A stretch of 58,992 bases of DNA from Pseudanabaena mucicola FACHB-723 (GTDB lineage Bacteria > Cyanobacteriota > Cyanobacteriia > Pseudanabaenales > Pseudanabaenaceae). Below the pieces are notes generated by a model. That model did no database searches. It saw nothing but the letters and a program-made list of their open reading frames with translations, and was not told where the DNA came from. Every line of letters starts with the position of its first letter. Positions within the stretch are counted from its first letter, which is position 1. The stretch is from NCBI RefSeq assembly GCF_014696385.1, contig NZ_JACJQB010000021.1, forward strand, positions 1 to 58,992, in the 5' to 3' direction. The position numbers and the translations under genes are program-made. Below, piece by piece: positions 42,746 to 50,656 of the stretch.

Positions 42746-45487
42746 ATGTCTACCCTTGTCATTGTCGAATCGCCCACGAAAGCCCGCACCATTCGCAACT
42801 TTTTGCCCTCTGGATATCGAGTAGAGGCATCAATGGGGCATGTACGCGATTTGCCACAATCCGCTAGCGACATTCCTGCGGAATTAAAGGGGACTGAGTG
42901 GGCAAAGCTGGGGGTGAATGTAGATTCAGAGTTTGAGCCACTTTACATTGTGCCAGACGATAAGAAAAAAATCGTTCGGGAACTTAAATCTGCGCTCAAA
43001 GGTGTAAAAGAACTAATCCTAGCCACTGACGAAGATCGTGAGGGAGAAAGTATTTCATGGCACTTATTGCAAATTTTGCAGCCCAAAGTGCCGATTAAGC
43101 GCATGGTATTCCATGAAATTACCGCCGAAGCTATTAAGGGGGCGCTGCAAAATTGTCGCCAGATCGACGATCGCCTAGTCCATGCCCAAGAAACTCGCCG
43201 CATTCTCGATCGACTTGTGGGCTATACCCTATCGCCTTTGCTGTGGAAAAAAATAGCATGGGGCTTATCGGCAGGGCGGGTACAGTCCGTGGCTGTGCGC
43301 GTAATCGTTAACCGTGAGCGTGAGCGTCGCGCTTTCAAATCAGGCAGTTATTGGGATTTGAAGGCAAATCTATTTGCGCCAAAACAAGAATTTCCTGTGC
43401 AGCTAGTCTCGGTCGGTGGCGTGAATGTTGCCACGGGCAAAGACTTTGATGAGGCAACGGGCAAAATTGCCAAAGGACGCAAGGTTTTATTGCTAGATGA
43501 ACCATCGGCGATCGCCCTTAAAGAGCGACTCAATGGCAAGGTTTGGTCGGTTAGCAACCTTGATGAACGTCCTGCCACACGCAAGCCTTCACCACCCTTC
43601 ACCACCTCAACGATGCAGCAGGAGGCCAACCGCAAACTACGCTTATCAGCGCGGGACTCGATGCGGGTTGCCCAAGCTCTCTATGAGCAAGGCTTTATTA
43701 CCTATATGCGGACTGACTCGGTGCATTTGTCGCAACAAGCGATTGTGGCGGCGCGGAACTGTGTTACCACCATGTACGGTAGCAACTTCCTCAGTAAAGA
43801 GCCTCGCCAGTATGTAACCAAATCTAAAGGCGCACAGGAAGCCCACGAAGCAATCCGTCCCGCAGGTGAGACTTTCCGTACTCCTCAAGAAACAGGTTTA
43901 TCAGGTCGCGAACTGGCACTCTATGACCTGATCTGGAAGCGCACTGTGGCTTCTCAGATGGCAGATGCTCAGTTAACCATGCTCAGCGTGCAGTTAACCG
44001 TTGAGGATGCGTTATTCCGTGCTTCGGGCAAGCGGATCGATTTCGCAGGATTTTTCCGAGCCTATGTTGAAGGGTCTGATGATCCCGATGCGGCGCTCGA
44101 AGAAAAAGAGGTGATGTTGCCACCACTCAGGGTTGGTGATCATCCCGTTTGTCGGGAATTAAATACGGTCGGACATGAAACTCAACCTCCTGCAAGATAT
44201 ACCGAAGCGGCGCTTGTGAAAATGCTGGAAAGTGAAGGCATCGGTCGCCCTAGTACCTACGCCAGCATCATCGGCACAATTTGCGATCGCGGTTATGTGC
44301 AGTTAGTAAATAATGCTCTCATTCCCACCTTTACCGCCTTTGCGGTTACCAGTCTTTTGGAAGAACATTTCCCCAACCTCGTCGATCCTAGTTTCACTTC
44401 CAAAATGGAACAAACCCTTGATGATATCTCCACAGGTAGTGTGGACTGGTTGCCCTATTTGAAAAAATTCTATTCAGGAGAGCAGGGATTGAGCGGTCAG
44501 GTAAAAGCCCGTGATAGCTTGATTGATGGCGAATCTGCGAGGACTGTGCATCTCGAAGGTTTAGATGATGATGTTAAAGTCAAAATTGGTAAATTCGGTG
44601 CATATATCCAAGTTGGTGAAGGCGATCGCACGGTTAATTCTTCCATTCCCCAAAATCTAACTCCTTCCGATTTAGTTCCTGAAAAGATTGAACTCCTTCT
44701 GAAACAGAAGCTAGAAGGGCCTGACCAAATTGGGATTCATCCAGAATTTAATGAACCAATCTTTATGATGATGGGGCAGTATGGCCCCTATGTGCAGCTT
44801 GGGCAAGCCACAGAAGCAGTGCCAAAACCCAAACGCGCCTCTTTGCCCAAGGGAATGCAACCTGAAAACGTGACCCTCGATCTCGCAGTGAAGCTGCTTG
44901 CCTTACCACGCACCTTGGGCGCACATCCCGACACTGGCAATCGCGTGTTTGTGAATACGGGACGCTTTGGACCCTATGTTTGTCACACTAAGGGCAATGG
45001 TGACAAGGATGATAATCGCTCACTCAAGTCCACCGATGATCCTTATACAATCACCTTTGAGCGTGCCTTAGAGCTTTTGGCTCAACCCAAAACTTTGCGC
45101 GGGGCTGCCGCAGCCAAAGTATTAAAGTCCCTCGGTAATCATCCCGATGATGAAGATGCGATCGAAATTCTCGATGGGAAATATGGCCCCTATGTAAAGC
45201 ATGGCAAAGTCAATGTCTCACTTACTAAGGAACAAACTGTCGAAGGTTTAACATTGGAAGAGGCTGTCGCCATGTTGGCAGCTAAGTCGAAAACCACAAA
45301 AGGTACCGCTAAACGTGCCACAAAAGCGACGACCAGTAAAACCAAAGCAACTACTGAAACCAAGAAAACTACTACCAAAAAATCTACAACCAAAGCGACG
45401 ACAAATAAAACCGCAGCCTCTAAAACTGCTGCCAAGACCACCACAAAAGCCACGACTACTAAAAAAGCTGCCGTCACTAAAAAATAA
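42746..45487 (+). CDS. topA: DNA topoisomerase I (type IA)
   Basis: Relaxes negative supercoils by breaking one strand. The 913-residue protein has the Toprim domain (STLVIVESPTKARTIRNFL, ATDEDREGESISWHLL), the catalytic Tyr in FITYMRTDSVHLS, and domain signatures SAGRVQSVAVR and EGIGRPSTYASIIGTI. In place of zinc fingers the C-terminus carries about four Topo_C repeats (IGKFGAYIQ, MGQYGPYVQ, TGRFGPYVC, DGKYGPYVK). It ends with about 65 residues rich in Lys, Thr and Ala, like histone H1 tails. The start ATG at 42746 opens the standard MSTLVIVESPTKA; the in-frame TTG at 42734 is less likely. Confidence 0.96.
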   Translation: MSTLVIVESPTKARTIRNFLPSGYRVEASMGHVRDLPQSASDIPAELKGTEWAKLGVNVDSEFEPLYIVPDDKKKIVRELKSALKGVKELILATDEDREGESISWHLLQILQPKVPIKRMVFHEITAEAIKGALQNCRQIDDRLVHAQETRRILDRLVGYTLSPLLWKKIAWGLSAGRVQSVAVRVIVNRERERRAFKSGSYWDLKANLFAPKQEFPVQLVSVGGVNVATGKDFDEATGKIAKGRKVLLLDEPSAIALKERLNGKVWSVSNLDERPATRKPSPPFTTSTMQQEANRKLRLSARDSMRVAQALYEQGFITYMRTDSVHLSQQAIVAARNCVTTMYGSNFLSKEPRQYVTKSKGAQEAHEAIRPAGETFRTPQETGLSGRELALYDLIWKRTVASQMADAQLTMLSVQLTVEDALFRASGKRIDFAGFFRAYVEGSDDPDAALEEKEVMLPPLRVGDHPVCRELNTVGHETQPPARYTEAALVKMLESEGIGRPSTYASIIGTICDRGYVQLVNNALIPTFTAFAVTSLLEEHFPNLVDPSFTSKMEQTLDDISTGSVDWLPYLKKFYSGEQGLSGQVKARDSLIDGESARTVHLEGLDDDVKVKIGKFGAYIQVGEGDRTVNSSIPQNLTPSDLVPEKIELLLKQKLEGPDQIGIHPEFNEPIFMMMGQYGPYVQLGQATEAVPKPKRASLPKGMQPENVTLDLAVKLLALPRTLGAHPDTGNRVFVNTGRFGPYVCHTKGNGDKDDNRSLKSTDDPYTITFERALELLAQPKTLRGAAAAKVLKSLGNHPDDEDAIEILDGKYGPYVKHGKVNVSLTKEQTVEGLTLEEAVAMLAAKSKTTKGTAKRATKATTSKTKATTETKKTTTKKSTTKATTNKTAASKTAAKTTTKATTTKKAAVTKK

Positions 45488-45532
45488 AAAAACATGATGT
45501 GAGCTGTATAGCAATTCACATCATGTTTTTTT
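45486..45532 (+). terminator. Terminator of topA
   Basis: Arms 45486-45502 and 45516-45532 pair and end in a run of T. The loop itself can form a small GCT/AGC stem. Confidence 0.85.
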
Positions 45533-45596
45533 TAGAGAATGATAAAAATCATGTAGCTATTTGACTAATACTAGATAGAATCTGTATACATGATAG

Positions 45597-45694
45597 GTAG
45601 TCCAGCATAGTTAAAAGCCAAAATCAGATCTTGTGCTGCCCGCTACGCGGGCAGCACAAGATCTTAGACTTTCAGGTTATTTAAGCTGGACTAC
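45597..45694. mobile_element. MITE-like palindromic element, copy 2 (most complete)
   Basis: A 98-base element with inverted ends GTAGTCCAGC (45597-45606) and GCTGGACTAC (45685-45694). The centre is an 18-bp perfect stem (45626-45643 with 45647-45664) around TAC. GGTTATTTAAGCTGGACTAC at the right end matches the copies at 17191 and 52541. Confidence 0.65.
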
Positions 45695-45748
45695 TTATAC
45701 AGTATTAAAAATTTAAAAAATTTTAAGTTTTTAAGTTTCTTAGGGTAC

Positions 45749-47629
45749 ATGTCACAAAAGTGGTTTAAGGATTTAAACATGTCAAGAAAATTTCAAACCC
45801 AGATGATAACGACTGGGAATAGTCGTTTTAAGATACTTTTGGGAACTGCGATCGCATCTTCCCTGATGGTTGGCGGCATTGCTCAAGCCGAGAATACGAC
45901 TACTTTCGTAGATACTGGGGCAAATTTCAATGCAAATCAGATTGATAAAAGTGTCCCATCACAAGATGTTTCTGGTAGATCGTCCAGCACAGATACTGCA
46001 ACTGCAACGTCAGTAGCTACCAGTGAATCCATACTGATTAACCAGATTAATCAAGAAGTTAATCCTGTCAGCGACATCGCGCAGAATGTTACATCGGTTT
46101 CACAGTTAAGTGATGTCAAACCAACAGACTGGGCTTTTACAGCCTTGCAGTCTTTAGTTGAGCGCTATGGTTGTATTGCAGGCTATCCCGATAGCACCTT
46201 TCGAGGCAACCAAGCAACTAGCCGCTATGAGTTTGCCGCAGGGCTGAATGCTTGTTTAGATAAGATCAATGAAATTATTTCTGCGGGCTTGTCAGACAAA
46301 GTTAGCCAAGAAGATCTTGCTACCCTACAAAAACTTCAAGAGGAATTTGCTTCTGAGCTAGCGATTCTGCGTGGACGTGTTGATGCGCTCGACGCAAAGA
46401 CCGCAAAGCTTGAAGCTCAGCAATTTTCAGTAACCACTAAGTTGTTTGGTCAAGCAATTTTTGGTCTCCAAGGAAGGGCTAACAACTCTCCTAGTATCTT
46501 TGGGGCAAAGACTCCTGACAATGCCACTAATGTGACCTTTGGCGGCAATGTTCAATTGAGTCTGTTTACACAGCTTGATCCTCGGAGCTCACTACTTACT
46601 GGTCTGAGTATTGGCAATCTATCTACAGCTGCAACTGGCAACAATGCGCTCAACAACTCATTTACCAGACTAGGCTATGAGTTTTTCACAGGAGCTAATG
46701 GTAATTCAGTTGTACTGAGCGACCTTAGCTATCGTTCTCTTATTGCTGACAACTTTGCGATCATTGCAGGACCAGTAGGAGTTAGCCCAGTTACAGTTTT
46801 CCGTGGGCCAGATCGTTATCAGAGCGCAGGTCAAGGTGCAGTTTCACTATTTGCTCAGCGAAATCCGATTCTAAATCTGGGCAACACTACAAGTGGTGTT
46901 GGCTTTGACTGGCAAATTGCTGAAAGAACCAGTTTGCAAGCAGTTTACTCGGCTGGAAATGCTCAAACTGCGGCTGGCAATGGCGGATTGTTTGGCGGTA
47001 ACTATACCCTAGGTGCTCAATTTGTATTTGCACCTGTCAAGCCTGTGGATGTCGCTTTGTACTATCTACGCTCCTATACAAGCAATGCTGGTACAACTAA
47101 CACCCAATTGGGACTGCTAGGTACAGGTGTGGGTGATGATATTGTGGCAATTAGCCCTGGAGGCGGTGCAGTACCAGTAAGCACGGATGCTTTTGGTAGT
47201 ACCATCAACTGGCGAGCTTTGCCAACACTCAATTTAGGCGGATGGGTTGGTTTTACATCTTCAACTGTTAGTGGTTTAACAGGTAGTGTACAGACTTTTA
47301 ACTGGATGTCTTATTTGACTTTTCCTGATTTATTCAAAGAAGGAAACTTGGGTGGTATCTATGTCGGTCAACTGCCTAAAATCACAGGTAGTAGCTTGAG
47401 TGGCAATAGCAACGTACCTGACTTTTTTGGTAACCCTCTGTCGCCCACTTCAGGAACTACAACTGGTGGACAAAGCACTAGCACAACCCAATTAGAATTG
47501 TTCTATCGTCATCGTATTTCCAACAACATCAGTATTACTCCTGGGTTGATTTTCCTCTTCAATCCTGGCAACCGTGTAGGTAGCGATACGACAACGATTG
47601 GCGTTCTGCGTACTACATTTTCCTTCTAA
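45749..47629 (+). CDS. Outer-membrane porin with SLH domain (cyanobacterial iron-uptake/OprB type)
   Basis: A 626-residue outer-membrane protein. A signal peptide is cleaved near GIAQAEN (about residue 50). An SLH domain at about 125-190 (LSDVKPTDWAFTALQSLVERYGCIAGYPDSTFRGNQATSRYEFAAGLNACLDKI) would bind pyruvylated cell-wall polysaccharide. A coiled coil (SQEDLATLQKLQEEFASELAILRGRVDALDAKTAKLEAQ) and a C-terminal beta-barrel (about 230-626) ending in VLRTTFSF with a terminal Phe follow. This is the major porin type of cyanobacteria, SomA/SomB-like; solute preference cannot be read. csaB at 15283 may make its anchor. An internal start at 45779 is possible. Confidence 0.92.
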   Translation: MSQKWFKDLNMSRKFQTQMITTGNSRFKILLGTAIASSLMVGGIAQAENTTTFVDTGANFNANQIDKSVPSQDVSGRSSSTDTATATSVATSESILINQINQEVNPVSDIAQNVTSVSQLSDVKPTDWAFTALQSLVERYGCIAGYPDSTFRGNQATSRYEFAAGLNACLDKINEIISAGLSDKVSQEDLATLQKLQEEFASELAILRGRVDALDAKTAKLEAQQFSVTTKLFGQAIFGLQGRANNSPSIFGAKTPDNATNVTFGGNVQLSLFTQLDPRSSLLTGLSIGNLSTAATGNNALNNSFTRLGYEFFTGANGNSVVLSDLSYRSLIADNFAIIAGPVGVSPVTVFRGPDRYQSAGQGAVSLFAQRNPILNLGNTTSGVGFDWQIAERTSLQAVYSAGNAQTAAGNGGLFGGNYTLGAQFVFAPVKPVDVALYYLRSYTSNAGTTNTQLGLLGTGVGDDIVAISPGGGAVPVSTDAFGSTINWRALPTLNLGGWVGFTSSTVSGLTGSVQTFNWMSYLTFPDLFKEGNLGGIYVGQLPKITGSSLSGNSNVPDFFGNPLSPTSGTTTGGQSTSTTQLELFYRHRISNNISITPGLIFLFNPGNRVGSDTTTIGVLRTTFSF

Positions 47630-47659
47630 TGCAGCAAGGTAAGAGTTAGTTTACAAACT

Positions 47660-47713
47660 AAAACCAAAGAAGTAAGTTGCGGTGCTTCGCACCGCAACTC
47701 ATAATCTGGTTTT
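47660..47713. repeat. REP-like palindrome after the porin gene
   Basis: Core AGTTGCGGTGC (47675-47685) pairs with GCACCGCAACT (47689-47699) around TTC. Flanks AAAACCAAAGA and TAATCTGGTTTT pair imperfectly. Possible terminator. Confidence 0.7.
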
Positions 47714-47782
47714 ATTTCTTAAAAAAAGCTTGCATTACTACACACTAACAAACCAATACATTGTTATGGAGCTAAATCGATC

Positions 47783-48067
47783 ATGCTAAAAAAATCACTT
47801 TTCGCTATGGCAATCGCTCTAGCTAGTTGCAGTTTGGTTCATCTTCCTGCGGCGGCTGAGTCAGAAGAGAACAAGCCAGAATTTCCTCCAGTTAACTTTA
47901 TCAATTCTAATGGCACTGGTGAGCTGACCTCGTTTATAACCATGACTATCAACGGTATTTCGATTAAATCCAACACTCCCTTCCCTGTAAGTGGTGAAAT
48001 ACCGAATTTCATTTTGCCAACACCTCCAGAACCAGAACACAAGGGATGCGGATGGAACCCTAGTTAA
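47783..48067 (+). CDS. Small exported protein, copy 1 (possible lipoprotein)
   Basis: A 94-residue protein of unknown function. The N-terminal MLKKSLFAMAIALASCSLV fits a lipoprotein signal (LASC box, Cys16), but cleavage after PAAA (about residue 25) by signal peptidase I is also possible. The mature part has a central conserved block, PPVNFINSNGTGELTSFITM then NGISIKSNTPFPVSG, shared exactly with copy 2 at 48919. The tails differ: PEPEHKGCGWNPS here, Thr/Ser/Pro-rich there. A ribosome site (TATGGAG) precedes the ATG. No known domain. Confidence 0.65.
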   Translation: MLKKSLFAMAIALASCSLVHLPAAAESEENKPEFPPVNFINSNGTGELTSFITMTINGISIKSNTPFPVSGEIPNFILPTPPEPEHKGCGWNPS

Positions 48068-48082
48068 ACTATATTAATCGCC

Positions 48083-48126
48083 AAAAAATAGGATAGCTGT
48101 ACAGTAGTACAGCTATCCTATTTTTT
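48083..48126. terminator. Perfect 20-bp terminator, unit 1
   Basis: AAAAAATAGGATAGCTGTAC (48083-48102) pairs with 48107-48126 around AGTA. It separates the convergent secreted-protein and coiled-coil genes. Confidence 0.85.
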
Positions 48127-48137
48127 TGGCTGCATAG

Positions 48138-48692
48138 TTAGCCCATGGCAGGCATCACTCTTGGTAACTCAATGCGGTGTTGCTGAGCAGCAGGGCGACG
48201 AGTACGACCAGAGAGACGGAAACTTAGGCTTTGCAATTCAATATGTAGCTGACGGTTTTCCTTTTGCAAAGCTTCGATTTTTTGCTTGATTGGCACAATC
48301 CGCTCCGCAAACTTGGCGCGATAAATATTTGGCAATTCTTGAACTACTTGCTCAAGCATTCGATTGCGATCGCTCATTTCTTGAATCGTCTGTCGTAAGT
48401 CGATAGCTTCGCGATCGCGTTCTTGAACTTGGGCTTGGGTAAGCACTAGTTGATTTTCGACCAATGCCAATTTCTCGGCTAAAAGACGCATTTCCTCAGA
48501 ATGTTGTTCATGAATTTCAGCATTAGGCAAAAAAGCGGTGTTTCCCTTCACCAAACGAAAAAGCTCTTCGGAAAGCTGTTGTACTAGCAGATCCTTTTGT
48601 TCTAAATCGACCTTAAGTAAATTTATTTCCTTCTGAAGAGTCTCTGTAACATTTTCGGAAGGGTTGACGGGAGCATTTACTGTGGCATTCAT
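48138..48692 (-). CDS. Coiled-coil protein, copy 1 (Npun_F5560-like)
   Basis: A 184-residue cytoplasmic protein made mostly of coiled coil (residues 12-155, for example LLKVDLEQKDLLVQQLSEEL and QVQERDREAIDLRQTIQEM) with an FRLVKGN segment after the first coil and a basic C-terminus (RLSGRTRRPAAQQHRIELP). The QLSxELFRLVKGN pattern recurs in a conserved cyanobacterial family of unknown role that I recall as Npun_F5560. It differs from copy 2 (49326) at one residue (Ala versus Val after RRPA). Division or envelope scaffolding is possible but unproven. Confidence 0.75.
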   Translation of the reverse strand: MNATVNAPVNPSENVTETLQKEINLLKVDLEQKDLLVQQLSEELFRLVKGNTAFLPNAEIHEQHSEEMRLLAEKLALVENQLVLTQAQVQERDREAIDLRQTIQEMSDRNRMLEQVVQELPNIYRAKFAERIVPIKQKIEALQKENRQLHIELQSLSFRLSGRTRRPAAQQHRIELPRVMPAMG

Positions 48693-48783
48693 AGGTGCAA
48701 CTTGATTAGGGAATTTAGGCTAAGATACACATCACACAAGTACCTGATTAGCAATTTATTCAACCCACAAAGCATAATCGCGC

Positions 48784-48879
48784 ATGAATTTCCCCAAGAG
48801 CAACGCTCAACAGCTAGCACATAGTCATTTAGACGTTGTGCCTTTGCAAGTTGATCTGGAAGAACATATTATTTACTAA
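48784..48879 (+). pseudogene. Truncated GAF gene start (31 codons)
   Basis: MNFPKSNAQQLAHSHLD...QVDLEEH matches the first 28 residues of the GAF protein at 49972, with a few substitutions, and then stops at TAA after IIY. It marks the end of duplication unit 1. The promoter region in front is also duplicated, so it may still be transcribed. Confidence 0.85.
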
Positions 48880-48918
48880 CAAAGTACACAAATCAACTGT
48901 TATGGAGCTAAACCGACC

Positions 48919-49233
48919 ATGTTAAAAAAATTTTTTTTCGCTATGGCGATCGCCATAGCTAGTTGCAGTTTAGTTCATCTGCATGCGGTTGCGGAGTCAG
49001 ATGATGACAAACAAGAGTTTCCCCCAGTTAACTTTATCAATTCCAATGGGACTGGAGAACTAACCTCTTTTATCACCATGACTGTCCACGGTATCTCGAT
49101 TAAGTCTAATACACCTTTCCCTGTAAGTGGTGACATTCCGAATTTTACTCCACCAGCTCCAAAACCTTCTCCAACAACCAGGGCAACATCTTTCCCAACA
49201 CCTTTTGCAACATTTTCACCTCAGCCTAACTGA
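48919..49233 (+). CDS. Small exported protein, copy 2 (possible lipoprotein)
   Basis: A 104-residue paralogue of the protein at 47783. The signal sequence keeps the IASC lipobox. The block EFPPVNFINSNGTGELTSFITM is identical, followed by VHGISIKSNTPFPVSGDIPNF. The C-terminal tail is different and rich in Pro, Thr and Ser (KPSPTTRATSFPTP), typical of a flexible surface stalk. Divergence between these copies contrasts with the near identity of the coiled-coil copies beside them. Function unknown. Confidence 0.65.
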   Translation: MLKKFFFAMAIAIASCSLVHLHAVAESDDDKQEFPPVNFINSNGTGELTSFITMTVHGISIKSNTPFPVSGDIPNFTPPAPKPSPTTRATSFPTPFATFSPQPN

Positions 49234-49269
49234 GGCTCATTGTAGTTCTTAACCTGTAGCTAAAACCGC

Positions 49270-49315
49270 AAAAAATAGGATAGCTGCACAGAGTAGTACA
49301 GCTATCCTATTTTTT
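49270..49315. terminator. Terminator, unit 2
   Basis: AAAAAATAGGATAGCTG-C-AC (49270-49289) pairs with 49296-49315. Nearly the same as the unit-1 terminator, with one mismatch and a larger loop. Confidence 0.8.
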
Positions 49316-49325
49316 TGCAGAACAG

Positions 49326-49880
49326 TTAGCCCATCGCAGGCATGACTCTTGGTAACTCGATGCGGTGTTGCTGAACAGCAGGGCGACGAGTACGACCAGA
49401 GAGACGGAAACTTAGGCTTTGCAATTCAATATGTAGCTGACGGTTTTCCTTTTGCAAAGCTTCGATTTTTTGCTTGATTGGCACAATTCGCTCCGCAAAC
49501 TTGGCACGATAAATATTTGGCAATTCTTGAACTACTTGCTCAAGCATCCGATTGCGATCGCTCATTTCTTGAATCGTCTGTCGTAAGTCGATAGCTTCGC
49601 GATCGCGTTCTTGAACTTGGGCTTGGGTAAGCACTAGTTGATTTTCGACCAATGCCAATTTCTCGGCTAAAAGACGCATTTCCTCAGAATGTTGTTCATG
49701 AATTTCAGCATTAGGCAAAAAAGCGGTGTTTCCCTTCACCAAACGAAAAAGCTCTTCGGAAAGCTGTTGTACTAGCAGATCCTTTTGTTCTAAATCGACC
49801 TTAAGTAAATTTATTTCCTTCTGAAGAGTCTCTGTAACGTTTTCGGAAGGGTTGACGGGAGCATTTACTGTGGCATTCAT
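49326..49880 (-). CDS. Coiled-coil protein, copy 2 (Npun_F5560-like)
   Basis: A 184-residue protein identical to copy 1 (48138) except Val for Ala in RRPAVQQHR. It shares a 91-base divergent promoter region with the complete GAF gene at 49972, so this copy has the ancestral context. Coiled-coil content and a basic end suggest a structural or scaffolding role; no catalytic motif is visible. Confidence 0.75.
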   Translation of the reverse strand: MNATVNAPVNPSENVTETLQKEINLLKVDLEQKDLLVQQLSEELFRLVKGNTAFLPNAEIHEQHSEEMRLLAEKLALVENQLVLTQAQVQERDREAIDLRQTIQEMSDRNRMLEQVVQELPNIYRAKFAERIVPIKQKIEALQKENRQLHIELQSLSFRLSGRTRRPAVQQHRIELPRVMPAMG

Positions 49881-49971
49881 AGGTGCAACTTGATTAGGGA
49901 ATTTAGGCTAAGATATATATCACACAAGTACCTGATTAGCAATTTATTCAACCCGCAAAGCATAATCGCGC

Positions 49972-50613
49972 ATGAATTTTCCCAAGAGCAACGCTCAACA
50001 GCTAGCACATAGTCATCTAGACATTGTGCCTTTGCAGGTCGATCTGGAAGAACACACATTGCTACTCGTGGCACAAGCAGCTCTCGAATTACAAACAAAC
50101 TTACTTAAAAGCTCAATTTCTCACGCTCAAACAGTTACTGGGAGCTTAGTTCTTAAGGCTACACTCAAACATACATTACAATCACTCATTAAATATACAG
50201 AGGCTGAAGAGGGGAGTATTTTTTTGATTGATGAGGATAGGGTAATCATGGAGAGTATTTTGGCTCGTGGCCCCGTCACTCGTGATATTAAAGATTTATT
50301 GATTTCTCAAGTTTTAGATGATGGTCTAGCGGGGTGGACATTACGTCATCGGCAAATTGGGTTAGTGACTGATACGGTACTTGATAATCGCTGGGTACAA
50401 TTGCCGAACCAACCCTATGTTACTCGGTCAGCACTGGCAGTTCCTTTAATTTATGGCATTGATCCGATTGGGATCATTACGCTCACCCATGCACAGCCTC
50501 ATCATTTTGATGAGGCGATCGCAGTGATGTTGCAATGCAGCATGGAATCAATCACGGCAATTATTGTCAATGCTCGACTCCATGCTGAATATAACCCTCT
50601 AGGCGCAAAATAG
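49972..50613 (+). CDS. GAF-domain protein
   Basis: A 213-residue cytoplasmic protein with one GAF domain (about residues 50-205). Visible features are LKATLKHTLQSLIKYTEAEEGSIFLIDEDRV at the start, LARGP, the DGLAGWTLRHRQIGLVTDTVLDNRW loop and SALAVPLIYGIDPIGIITLTHAQPHHF. No Cys is found in a bilin-binding position, so it is not a phytochrome-like sensor; it may bind a small ligand or act in protein contacts. No output domain is attached. It is divergent to a coiled-coil gene and may work with it. Confidence 0.85.
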   Translation: MNFPKSNAQQLAHSHLDIVPLQVDLEEHTLLLVAQAALELQTNLLKSSISHAQTVTGSLVLKATLKHTLQSLIKYTEAEEGSIFLIDEDRVIMESILARGPVTRDIKDLLISQVLDDGLAGWTLRHRQIGLVTDTVLDNRWVQLPNQPYVTRSALAVPLIYGIDPIGIITLTHAQPHHFDEAIAVMLQCSMESITAIIVNARLHAEYNPLGAK

Positions 50614-50656
50614 CCCCAGTAATGCCCCGAATTTAAAGTTACTTGGAATCTCTAAA

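Larger units (their letters stand above)
47744..50058. repeat. Tandem duplication (two units of about 1.15 kb)
   Basis: Unit 1 (about 47744-48865) and unit 2 (about 48875-50058) each hold a small secreted-protein gene on plus, a terminator, a coiled-coil gene on minus, and the first ~85 bases of a GAF gene. The coiled-coil genes differ by one residue; the small secreted genes differ more. GAF is complete only after unit 2. Confidence 0.9.

Noticed and set aside
45190-45519. Long minus-strand frame rich in Val/Ala/Leu opposite the topA tail
   Set aside because: It is the reverse reading of the Lys/Thr/Ala repeat tail of topA and has no independent signal.
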